Source: Stenotrophomonas maltophilia (lineage in GTDB: Bacteria; Pseudomonadota; Gammaproteobacteria; Xanthomonadales; Xanthomonadaceae). Taken from it: DNA of 64,000 nt. Location of the stretch: contig NZ_LT906480.1 of NCBI RefSeq assembly GCF_900186865.1, forward strand, positions 4,420,001 through 4,484,000. The letters run 5' to 3'. Positions within the stretch are counted from its first letter, which is position 1; each line of letters begins with the position of its first letter. This document shows, in pieces, positions 43,491 to 51,760 of the stretch. Position numbers and translations under genes: made by a program. The notes below the pieces were generated by a model that did no database searches, had not been told where the DNA came from, and saw only the letters and a list, made by a program, of their open reading frames with translations.

Positions 43491-44411
43491 ATGCCGTTCC
43501 TGGAACTGACCCTGCGTTGCACCGAAGCTACCCAGCCCCGCTATGAGAATGCGCTGGAGGATGTCGGCGCACTGGCCGTCACGCTGCTTGATGCCGAGGC
43601 CGATACCAGCAACGAACAGGCCATTCTCGAGCCGGGCGTGGGCGAGACCCCGCTATGGGACACCCTGGTGCTGAGCGCGCTGTTTCCCGCCGACAGCAAC
43701 GCATTGCTGCTGCTGGCCGCGCTGGAGGCGTTCGACCCGGAACTGGACTGGAGCAGCGGCAGTTTCCGCGCGGTCGAGGACGAGGACTGGGAACGCGCCT
43801 GGCTGGACCAGTTCCAGCCGATGGCTTTCGGCAGCCGCACCTGGATCGTGCCGTGGAACCATGAACTGCCGGAGGCCGCACAGGCTGCCGACGCCGCCGT
43901 GGTGCGGCTGGACCCGGGCCTGGCGTTCGGCTCGGGCACCCACCCGACCACCGCGCTCTGCCTGCGCTGGCTGGACCAGCTGGCCGTGGATGGCCTGCTG
44001 CAGGGCCAGCGCGTGCTCGACTTCGGCTGCGGCTCCGGCATCCTTGCGCTTGCCGCGCTGAAGCTGGGCGCCGCTGAGGCCATCGGCGTGGACAACGATC
44101 CGCAGGCCCTGGTCGCCACCGCCGACAATGCCGAGCGCAACGGCGAACAGGCGCGCATGCACGTGTACCTGCCGCCGGACGAACCGGTCGCCACCTACCC
44201 GATCGTGGTCGCCAACATCCTCGCCTCGGCACTGGACGCGTTGGCCGAGCTGCTGGCCGCGCGCGTGGCTGCCGGCGGCCGTATTGCCCTGTCCGGCATC
44301 CTGCACGGCCAGGAAGGTGAACTGCTGCAGCGCTATGCGGAATGGTTCGACGACCTGCAGGCGACCCAGGATGGCGACTGGATGCGCATCACCGGCGTGC
44401 GCCGCGCCTGA
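43491..44411 (+). CDS. prmA: Ribosomal protein L11 methyltransferase PrmA
   Basis: A 306-residue SAM enzyme that trimethylates ribosomal protein L11. The N-terminal substrate domain ([32 protein letters not shown]) leads to [22 protein letters not shown] and the SAM motif [20 protein letters not shown], followed by [12 protein letters not shown], which carries the NILA catalytic loop. It lies downstream of accBC in the usual gammaproteobacterial order, here separated by two opposite-strand genes. Confidence 0.97.
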   Translation: MPFLELTLRCTEATQPRYENALEDVGALAVTLLDAEADTSNEQAILEPGVGETPLWDTLVLSALFPADSNALLLLAALEAFDPELDWSSGSFRAVEDEDWERAWLDQFQPMAFGSRTWIVPWNHELPEAAQAADAAVVRLDPGLAFGSGTHPTTALCLRWLDQLAVDGLLQGQRVLDFGCGSGILALAALKLGAAEAIGVDNDPQALVATADNAERNGEQARMHVYLPPDEPVATYPIVVANILASALDALAELLAARVAAGGRIALSGILHGQEGELLQRYAEWFDDLQATQDGDWMRITGVRRA

Positions 44412-44453
44412 TCGTGGTTGAATGACTGCTGGATCCGAGCCCGCACCCTGAGC

Positions 44454-45221
44454 ATGTCCGAGCCGAACCCACCGCGACGCCCTCTGGCAACCTTCCTGCG
44501 CACCGCCCCGGAAGGTTTGCCCGTGCCTGCGACCGATGCGCGCACGCAGGAACCGGAAGAACACGCGTCGCCTGCCATGCAGGTGCCAGCCGGGCCCGCC
44601 GAAGCGGCGCATGTGGCGGCGGAGATGCAGCACGACGATGCGCCTGTCATCGTTGATGACATTGCGGCCATCGCGTCGGCACCGGTTGCAGTGCCGGCGA
44701 CGACGGCCGCCGTTGACGCGCCGAGTTTCCTTGGCAGTGCGCGCCCCCGCAGCCTGCCGGCACCGCGCTGGCACTGGCTGCTGGTTACAGGGCTGGCGCT
44801 CCTGCTGGTGCTGCAGAGCGTGCTGGCCGACCGTGCGCGGCTGGCCGCCGACGCCGGCAACCGTGCTTGGCTGGGCACGCTCTGCGGCCTCCTGCGCTGC
44901 AGTCTGCCGGCCTGGCATGAACCCACCGCCTTCACCATGACCAGCCGCGAGATCCGGCCGCTGCCCGGGCAGGCCGGCGTGCTGCAGGTGCAGGCCAGCA
45001 TCCGCAACGACGCACGCTGGGCACAGGCCTGGCCGGACCTGCGCCTGTCACTGTCCGATGCTGATGGCCGGGTCATCGGCAGCGGTGTGTTCACGCCTGC
45101 GCAGTACCTTGGCGAGAACCCCGGCGCGGCCCTGCTGGAACCGGGTCAGAGCGCGCGCGTCGCCTTCCGTGTGCAGGAGCCCGCCGCATCCACCGTCGCA
45201 TTCACCTTCGACTTCCTCTGA
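44454..45221 (+). CDS. DUF3426-family membrane protein lacking the zinc ribbon
   Basis: A 255-residue protein. A disordered N-terminus leads to a membrane helix at about 106-124 (WHWLLVTGLALLLVLQSVL) and a periplasmic DUF3426 domain, seen in LGTLCGLLRCSLPAWHEP, VLQVQASIRNDARWAQAWPDLRLSLSDADG and FTPAQYLGEN. The usual N-terminal CxxC zinc ribbon of this family (MJ0042-type) is absent; no upstream frame supplies it. The position between prmA and fis is conserved. Function unknown. Confidence 0.85.
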   Translation: MSEPNPPRRPLATFLRTAPEGLPVPATDARTQEPEEHASPAMQVPAGPAEAAHVAAEMQHDDAPVIVDDIAAIASAPVAVPATTAAVDAPSFLGSARPRSLPAPRWHWLLVTGLALLLVLQSVLADRARLAADAGNRAWLGTLCGLLRCSLPAWHEPTAFTMTSREIRPLPGQAGVLQVQASIRNDARWAQAWPDLRLSLSDADGRVIGSGVFTPAQYLGENPGAALLEPGQSARVAFRVQEPAASTVAFTFDFL

Positions 45222-45227
45222 ACGTGA

Positions 45228-45611
<384 letters not shown>

Positions 45612-45621
45612 ACGCGCGCAG

Positions 45622-45697
45622 GTAGTGCCGGCCGCTGGCCGGCAACCCCACGAACGATGGCAGGATGTTGCAGTTGCCGGCCAGCGGCCGGCACTAC
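45622..45697. repeat. Facing pair of SMAG-type repeats
   Basis: GTAGTGCCGGCC-gct-GGCCGGCA at 45622-45645 and an inverted copy ending in CACTAC at 45697 form a long cruciform between fis and the convergent lipid cluster. Confidence 0.88.
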
Positions 45698-45736
45698 CGG
45701 TAGAACCGCGCCATGCGTGGATGGAAGCCGGCAGAA

Positions 45737-46732
45737 TCAACCGCCGCCGCCCGCCTTCCAGTAATACCGCACCACGTGGAAGAACACCGGCGCGGCGAAG
45801 CACACCGAATCCAGCCGGTCGAGCATGCCGCCATGGCCCTCGATCATGTGGCCCCAGTCCTTGATGCCCCGGTCACGCTTGATCGCCGACATCACCAGGC
45901 CGCCCCAGAACCCCATCAGGTTGATCAGCAGCGACAGGCCGAACGCCTGCAGCGGCGTGAACGGGGTGATCCACCACAGCGCCGCGCCCAGTGCGCTGGC
46001 ACTCAGCACGCCGCCGGCGAAGCCCTCCACCGTCTTCGACGGCGACAGCTTCGGCGCGATCAGGTGCTTGCCCAACAACTTGCCCCAGATGTACTGCAGC
46101 ACGTCCGAGGACTGCACCACGATCACCAGGAAAGCAAACAGCAGCACGTTGCGCGAGGGGTCATGGCCCGGCACGTGCAGATTCAGCAGCAGCGGCACGT
46201 GCGAGATGCAGAACACGCAGATCATCAGCCCCCACTGCACCTTCGCCGTGCGTTCCAGGTAGTGCGTGGTATCGCCGCCGATGGTCGACAGGATCGGCAG
46301 GAACAGGAACGCATAGACCGGAATCAGCAGCGTGTACATGCCGTACCAGTCGATCCACACCAGGTAGTAGTGCCACGGCAGCACGATGTAGAACGCGGCC
46401 AGCAGCGCGTAGTAATCGCCTGAGCGGGTCGGCGCCAGGGTGATGAACTCGCGCAGTGCGAACAGCGAGATGATCGCGAACAGCACGATCACCCCGGCGC
46501 GGCCGAAGAACAGCGCCAGCCCGACCACGATCGCCATTACCCACCACGCGCGGATGCGCGACACCAGGTTGGCGATGACCGCGCTGGGCCGGCCGCGCTG
46601 GCGCCATCGCAGCGTTTCGGCCACCAGCGTGGCCAGTACCAGCACCGCACCGACGCCAGCGAACAGCAGGCCGGTCTGCTGGCCCACGCTCTGCGCTGCC
46701 AGGTCGCCGGACACATCGATCAGGAAACTCAT
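45737..46732 (-). CDS. CDP-diacylglycerol synthase family protein (CdsA/YnbB-like)
   Basis: A 331-residue polytopic protein with about eight membrane segments. The signature SAIKRDRGIKDWGHMIEGHGGMLDRLDS near residues 285-312 matches the CdsA pattern S-x2-KR-x4-KD..HGG.xDRxD exactly. The enzyme would make CDP-diacylglycerol from phosphatidate and CTP. It is the last gene of a six-gene overlapping cluster, and its ATG overlaps the acyltransferase stop. It lies far from the usual cdsA context (uppS-dxr-rseP), so it is probably a paralogue dedicated to this cluster, comparable to E. coli YnbB. Confidence 0.9.
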   Translation of the reverse strand: MSFLIDVSGDLAAQSVGQQTGLLFAGVGAVLVLATLVAETLRWRQRGRPSAVIANLVSRIRAWWVMAIVVGLALFFGRAGVIVLFAIISLFALREFITLAPTRSGDYYALLAAFYIVLPWHYYLVWIDWYGMYTLLIPVYAFLFLPILSTIGGDTTHYLERTAKVQWGLMICVFCISHVPLLLNLHVPGHDPSRNVLLFAFLVIVVQSSDVLQYIWGKLLGKHLIAPKLSPSKTVEGFAGGVLSASALGAALWWITPFTPLQAFGLSLLINLMGFWGGLVMSAIKRDRGIKDWGHMIEGHGGMLDRLDSVCFAAPVFFHVVRYYWKAGGGG

Positions 46733-47358
46733 GCGCGCCCCCCGTTCGGCGCCAGGTCCAGCAGCGCCTGCCGGCTGCGGGCCAGGAAGGCCGCCTTGTC
46801 CTCGTCGGCCTGCAGCCGCAGCGGCGTACCGAAGGTGGCCGTGCACAGCAGCGGCAGCGGCAGGAACCGGCCCTTGGGCATCACCCGCTTCAGGTTGTCG
46901 ATCCACACCGGCACGAATTCCAGCTCCGGCCGTTGCCGTGCCAGGTGATAGATGCCGCTCTTGAACGGCAGCAGCGGCTCATCGCCCACGTTGCGGGTAC
47001 CTTCCGGAAACAGGATCAGCGAGCAGTCTTCGTCCACCGCGTCACGCAGGGCCTGCAGCGGATCCTGCTGGCGATGGCCGGCCTCGCGCTCGACCAGCAC
47101 GCCGTTGAACACCGCATCGATCAGGTAGCGACGCAGGCCGTCGCGCTGCCAGTATTCGGCCGCGGCAACTGGCCGCACCTGGCGCCGCAACGCAGGCGGC
47201 ATCGACGACCAGATCAGCACGAAGTCGCCATGGCTGGCGTGGTTGCCGTAGTACACGCGGCGCTCGCTGGACGGCGCGCAACCGATCCACAGCGCGCGGG
47301 CGCCGGTCACTACATGGATCGCACCACTGCAGGCGCGGGCAATCAGTTCGGTGAACAT
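46729..47358 (-). CDS. 1-acyl-sn-glycerol-3-phosphate acyltransferase family protein
   Basis: A 209-residue PlsC-like acyltransferase. The HX4D catalytic motif is His40-x4-Asp45 (YGNHASHGDF). LFPEGTRN is the substrate-binding FPEG motif, and VPVWIDNLKRVMPKG follows. It would add a second acyl chain to a lysophospholipid or similar acceptor. No long membrane anchor is seen. It is coupled to the CdsA-like gene (ATGA) and lies 13 nt after the small membrane gene. Confidence 0.88.
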   Translation of the reverse strand: MFTELIARACSGAIHVVTGARALWIGCAPSSERRVYYGNHASHGDFVLIWSSMPPALRRQVRPVAAAEYWQRDGLRRYLIDAVFNGVLVEREAGHRQQDPLQALRDAVDEDCSLILFPEGTRNVGDEPLLPFKSGIYHLARQRPELEFVPVWIDNLKRVMPKGRFLPLPLLCTATFGTPLRLQADEDKAAFLARSRQALLDLAPNGGRA

Positions 47359-47371
47359 TGGTCCCTCCCGT

Positions 47372-47809
47372 TCACGTCTGCGGCCACAACACGGCCAGCA
47401 CCAGCAGTGCGAACTGCACCGCTGTCAGCAGGTACTGGCGCAGCAGCAGGCGACGCATGCCGCCCCAGCGCGCGTCCCAGCCCCGCAGGGGCGCCTCGGG
47501 CGACGCGCGGCGCAGGCCACTGTCGTGCAGCAGCTGATCAGTGCGGCGCGCGGCGGCATCGCCGTCCAGGCGCTCATCGCGCAGCAGCTGCAGCAGGCTG
47601 GCGTCCAGCGCAACCCGCCACGCGTGGTACGTCTGGGCCACCCCTGCAGACATGCTGGCCAGCAGCAACCCTGCAGCGATCATCGCCAGGCCCGGCTCGG
47701 TGCCGAGCAGCAGCAATGCCACCAGCAGCAGCCCCAGCGACAGGCATGCCGGCCAACGCCCCTGCCGCAGCAGCAGCTGCATGGTCGCCAGATCGGGAAC
47801 CGTGCTCAT
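47372..47809 (-). CDS. Small membrane protein of the lipid cluster (145 aa)
   Basis: A 145-residue protein with two close membrane segments at about 20-60 (LSLGLLLVALLLLGTEPGLAM, then IAAGLLLASMSAGVAQ) and one at the C-terminus (LTAVQFALLVLAVLW). The loop between carries charged residues (RDERLDGDAAARRTDQLLHDSGLRR). I do not recognise it. Its ATG overlaps the stop of the PAP2-phosphatase gene, so it belongs to the same transcript. A scaffold or accessory role in the lipid pathway is a guess from position. Confidence 0.75.
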   Translation of the reverse strand: MSTVPDLATMQLLLRQGRWPACLSLGLLLVALLLLGTEPGLAMIAAGLLLASMSAGVAQTYHAWRVALDASLLQLLRDERLDGDAAARRTDQLLHDSGLRRASPEAPLRGWDARWGGMRRLLLRQYLLTAVQFALLVLAVLWPQT

Positions 47810-49134
47810 GCGCGCACTCCTGCCGCGTCGGTGATGGCACGCAGATGGGCCGTACCCAGCACGATGCCATGGCGCGCAGCACGCACGATCGCCACCGCCG
47901 CGTCCGCATCGGCCGCACGACCACTGCGCAGCAGCCAGGTGGCCACGCTGGCGGCGCTGCGCGAATAGCCCAGCGCACAGCACACCAGCAACGGTCCGTG
48001 CGCATGCAGGCGCTCGATGGCCTCGGCCGCTTCGCGCAGCTGTTCCGGTGCAGGGACCACCAGGTCCAGCATCGGCACGCTGGCATACGCGGCGCCCTGC
48101 GCGCGACAGGACAGCTCGGCGCAGGCATCCACCGCGCCCCCCAGTGGCGGCGGCAACGCGCCGTTGGGAATGCGGCCCAGCCACACGCCGTCCAGCACCG
48201 GCACCGGCTGCGGCGCACGCCGCGTCCACAGCCGCGAGTTGATCCAGGCAGCGCCCAGGTACGGGGCCAGCAGCCATCGCGCGGCCATCGTCAGGCGGCC
48301 ATCGGCGCGCTTCTGGAACACCGCTGTACCCAGCCCGGCATAGGCCAGCGCCACCAGCAGCAACGACGTCACCGGCCACAGCAGCCACAACGCGGCGCCA
48401 CGCAGAAGCACCACCGGCACCAGCAATACAGCGGCCCCCAGCAGGTACAACGCTGCCAATCGCCAACGCCTCGCATCACGCGCGGTGTGCCAGGCCCGCA
48501 ACGGTGGCGTGCCCTGCTCCGGCCACAGCCAGACGCACAGCCAACCGGCCAGCAGGCCGGTCGGGATATCGATGAAATGGTGCTGGAACGTGGTCAGCAC
48601 CGAGACGCCGATCAGCAGTGCCCACACATGCAGTAGCCCGCGCCACGCGCCATGCAGGTACTGCGCGAACTTCACCCACAGCAAGATCAACAACACGATG
48701 TGCAGCGACGGCGCCTGGTTGAACGGCTTGTCGAAGCCCAGCAGCACATCGAACAGCCAGCCGAACACACCGCCGATCTCCGGACGCTCGAAGCTGAAAC
48801 GCAGCGGCCACAGCAGGAAGCAGGCCACCGCGATGACCTGCGCACTGAACAGCCGCAGCGCGTGCCGGTCCAGCTCCAGCCGTTGCCGGCACAGGAAGAA
48901 CGAGATCGCGTAGAACAGGTCGATCGACCAGTACGGCACGATCGTCCACGGCACGAACGGGATGCGTGTCTCCCACGCGAACGCCATCACCGGCAGGGTG
49001 GCGTGGCGGCCGGCCATCCAGTTGGCGAAGCCGTAGCTTGCGAAGAAGAACGGACCCAGCAGGGCCAGCCACAGCAGGGCGCGCCGCCAGGGGCGCCCTT
49101 CCGCGGCCAGCGGGGTTGCGGCGAGCGTCGCCAT
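47806..49134 (-). CDS. PAP2-like/dual-specificity phosphatase fusion (YnbD-like)
   Basis: A 442-residue protein. Residues about 1-300 form a polytopic membrane domain with PAP2-like elements: FNQAPSLHIVLLI (motif PSLH) and FQHHFIDIPTGLLAG (motif HxxxD). The first K-x6-RP motif is not obvious. Residues about 305-442 form a dual-specificity phosphatase with the CX5R loop CCALGYSRSAASVA. Two phosphatase folds in one chain match E. coli YnbD. The likely substrate is a lipid phosphate intermediate. A GTG sits one codon before the chosen ATG; the ATG overlaps the upstream stop (TGATG). Confidence 0.88.
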   Translation of the reverse strand: MATLAATPLAAEGRPWRRALLWLALLGPFFFASYGFANWMAGRHATLPVMAFAWETRIPFVPWTIVPYWSIDLFYAISFFLCRQRLELDRHALRLFSAQVIAVACFLLWPLRFSFERPEIGGVFGWLFDVLLGFDKPFNQAPSLHIVLLILLWVKFAQYLHGAWRGLLHVWALLIGVSVLTTFQHHFIDIPTGLLAGWLCVWLWPEQGTPPLRAWHTARDARRWRLAALYLLGAAVLLVPVVLLRGAALWLLWPVTSLLLVALAYAGLGTAVFQKRADGRLTMAARWLLAPYLGAAWINSRLWTRRAPQPVPVLDGVWLGRIPNGALPPPLGGAVDACAELSCRAQGAAYASVPMLDLVVPAPEQLREAAEAIERLHAHGPLLVCCALGYSRSAASVATWLLRSGRAADADAAVAIVRAARHGIVLGTAHLRAITDAAGVRA

Positions 49135-50885
49135 CACGCGGTCCGGCGCGCCAGCGACACGGTGAAGATGCCGAAGTCGTCGATGCGCTGCGCCACCTTC
49201 TCGAAACCGGCCAGGCGCACCAGCTCATCCATCTCCTGCTGGGTACGGCGACGCATCACCCACGCCGCGCCACCGCGATGGCTGGTCAAGGCGCGCGCGA
49301 TGAATTCCAGCTGCGGGTGCCAGGGTTGGCCGGTGTAGGCCAGGTAGCCTCCCGCCGGCACCGTTGCGGCGATACCCTGCAGCGAGCGCAGCACGGCGTC
49401 GTTGTCGGGGAACAGTTCGTACAGGCCCGAGACCACCGCCAGTGTCGGTGCTGGATCGACCTTGGCCAGTTGCGCCGGATCGAACGCATCGCCCTGCTCG
49501 AAGCGGGCGATGTCGGCCGCACCGAGGCGCTCGATCAACGCTTGGCCCTGGGTCACGTTCAGATCGCTGAAATCACGCAGCACGATACGGTCGGCGCGCT
49601 GTTCGCCCTGGCCCAGCGCTTCCAGCACATACCGGCCATGGCCGGCGGCCACGTCCAGCACACGCACCGGCGTGCCCTGCCCGCGCAGGCGCTGGGCAGC
49701 GTCGCGCAGCAGTTCCTGCAGGTGCTGGCCGCGCACGCGGATGCCACGCCAGCCGATTGCATCCAGATAGTTGCGATCGACCATGCGACCCAGCGGGCCC
49801 TTGCCACGCGCTTCGTCGCGATAGATGTAGTCCAGCGTGCTGCCGGAATCGAAACCGGTCTGCAGGCCCAGCGCGATGCCTTCGAACAAGGTTCCGCCGA
49901 AACGCAGGCCGCCACGTACCACGCGCCAGCGCAGGTCGGACAGGCTGTTGCGCTCCGGTGGCCACGCCAGGACCTCCGATTCCTCGAAGGTCGGCCCATG
50001 GCGGTGCGCGTCGCGCCGTGACAGCTCGCGCAGCGGCTCGGCAAAACGCGCCTGGATGAAGCTGCGGATGCGCGCCAGTGCTGGTGCACGATCACGCTCG
50101 CCCAGCGTGTCGTGGAAGAAGCCCGGCAGATGCACGCGCTCCTTGATCGGGCTGGACAGGCGCTCGTAGAAGCGGTCCTGCGGGCCACGGTGCACGACGA
50201 AATCCGAGCCGGACACCAGCAGCTGCACCGGTACGCTGATCGCCTGCGCATCGGCCACGATGCGGTCGGCCGCCTCGTACAGGCCCAGCAGCACGCGCAC
50301 CGAAATCGGCCGGGTGATCAGCGGGTCGGTGCGGTAGCTTTCCACCCGCGCCGGGTCATGGGTCAGCCACTGCGGCTTGACGTAGCTGTTGACGAAGAAG
50401 TTTCCGCGCAGCTTCTGCATCAGGGTCAGCCCCGCACGTGCGAACGGCACGTACAGCTTCACCTTGAATGCCGGCGAGGCCATCACCAGCGCACGCAGGC
50501 GCGGTGCGTAATCGTGCACCCACGTGGCAGCAACCACGGCGCCCACGCTCTGCGCGATCACCACGATGTTTTCCACCGCGATGCCGTGTTCGGCGCCGAT
50601 GTGGGCGATGAAACTGTCCAGGTCACGCACCAGCGCCGGGAAGCCCGGTGCATCGCCACGTGCGCCTGGCGACCGGCCGTTGCCACGCGCATCCCAGGCG
50701 AAGAAGGCGGTGTCGGGCAGGTCCAGCTCGTCGACCAGGTGAGTGACGCGGCCGGAGTGCTCGTGGCCGCGGTGCAGCAGCACGATGGCCTTGCTGGCCG
50801 GGGCTGCGGTGGTGCCCGGCCAGTACCGGTAAAACAGCGGTACTTGGTCGAAGCTGTGGAATTCCCGTTCCTGCGCCTGACGCAT
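49134..50885 (-). CDS. Alpha/beta-hydrolase/SAM-methyltransferase fusion (YnbC-like)
   Basis: A 583-residue cytosolic fusion. Residues 1-290 form an alpha/beta hydrolase with oxyanion region VLLHRGHEHSGR, WDARGNGRSPG and nucleophile elbow IAQSVGAVVA (Ser within AQSVG). The downstream His is probably in LPGFFHDTLGE. Residues about 300-583 include a Rossmann methyltransferase with VRVLDVAAGHGRYVLEAL. The same fusion exists as E. coli YnbC. It could hydrolyse an ester and methylate the product or a headgroup. No substrate is known. It is the second gene of the lipid cluster. Confidence 0.85.
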   Translation of the reverse strand: MRQAQEREFHSFDQVPLFYRYWPGTTAAPASKAIVLLHRGHEHSGRVTHLVDELDLPDTAFFAWDARGNGRSPGARGDAPGFPALVRDLDSFIAHIGAEHGIAVENIVVIAQSVGAVVAATWVHDYAPRLRALVMASPAFKVKLYVPFARAGLTLMQKLRGNFFVNSYVKPQWLTHDPARVESYRTDPLITRPISVRVLLGLYEAADRIVADAQAISVPVQLLVSGSDFVVHRGPQDRFYERLSSPIKERVHLPGFFHDTLGERDRAPALARIRSFIQARFAEPLRELSRRDAHRHGPTFEESEVLAWPPERNSLSDLRWRVVRGGLRFGGTLFEGIALGLQTGFDSGSTLDYIYRDEARGKGPLGRMVDRNYLDAIGWRGIRVRGQHLQELLRDAAQRLRGQGTPVRVLDVAAGHGRYVLEALGQGEQRADRIVLRDFSDLNVTQGQALIERLGAADIARFEQGDAFDPAQLAKVDPAPTLAVVSGLYELFPDNDAVLRSLQGIAATVPAGGYLAYTGQPWHPQLEFIARALTSHRGGAAWVMRRRTQQEMDELVRLAGFEKVAQRIDDFGIFTVSLARRTA

Positions 50886-50919
50886 GCAATCTCCTGATTG
50901 TCTTCTTGTATCTGCTTGA

Positions 50920-51537
50920 TTAATTCGACGAAACCGCCGTTTCCCGCAGTCCGCGACGGACGCGATTGATCATCGTCAGCACGCACAGCACCGCCATGGC
51001 CGCGGCCACGCCGCTGACCGTCATCGCACCACCCCAGCCGAACGCCAGCAGCAGGCCCAGCACGCCGATCAGGAAGGCGCGGTCGCTCTTCCCCATCGGG
51101 CCGTCATAGCGGCGGCTGGCCCCGACCATCAGCCCCAGCACGCCGGCGTATTCGCTCAGCGCCGCGGTCCAGGCCAGCAGCCACAGTGCCTCCGGGCGCA
51201 CGCCGGGTACGCTGAGCAGGCTCAGGTACAGCGCCGCATCGGCGATCACATCGCACAATTCGTTCAGATAGGCGCCCAGCCGCGATTGCTGGCCGAATTC
51301 GCGCGCCAGCATGCCATCCACGGCGTTGAGCGCCATGCGCAGCAGCATCCACAACGGCAGCAGCAGGTACAGCAGAGGCTGGGCAGGCGCGCAGCACCAC
51401 ACGGCCGCGGCCACCAGCAGCGAGACCACGGCGGCGGCCACGGTCACCGTGTTGGCGGTGATGCCGAGGCGGTAGAGCCCGCGCACGGCCGGACGCAACA
51501 GGTCCTGGAAACGTCCTTTCAATGCATAGATCGACAT
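50920..51537 (-). CDS. CDP-alcohol phosphatidyltransferase family protein (YnbA-like), altered motif
   Basis: A 205-residue enzyme-like membrane protein with about five membrane helices. The family motif is recognisable (NAVDGMLAR at 71-79, then G88 and the YLNELCD end at 96). Two of the four conserved Asp are Asn: Asn71 in place of D1 and Asn92 in place of D3, while Asp74 and Asp96 remain. Normal members bind two metal ions with these Asp residues to exchange CMP for an alcohol. The ATG at 51537 begins the product. It is the first gene of the cluster. Whether it is active, altered or regulatory is open. Confidence 0.88.
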   Translation of the reverse strand: MSIYALKGRFQDLLRPAVRGLYRLGITANTVTVAAAVVSLLVAAAVWCCAPAQPLLYLLLPLWMLLRMALNAVDGMLAREFGQQSRLGAYLNELCDVIADAALYLSLLSVPGVRPEALWLLAWTAALSEYAGVLGLMVGASRRYDGPMGKSDRAFLIGVLGLLLAFGWGGAMTVSGVAAAMAVLCVLTMINRVRRGLRETAVSSN

Positions 51538-51760
51538 GATCCGTACCCGCTGATCCTTGGCAGTGCGGGCACAGCCTACCCCATCGTCGGCTGATTCCGA
51601 CAACCCGGCGCCGGTCCGTGGCCCAGGCCCCTGATCGGGCCGGATCAATGTGCCCAACCCGGTCCTGGGCCGATTGCGGCGGCAAATTACCCCTTCCGGC
51701 ACCCGCCACCGGCCCCCACCGCCTACAATATCGGCCCCGCTCCGCTGCCGATTCTGTCCC

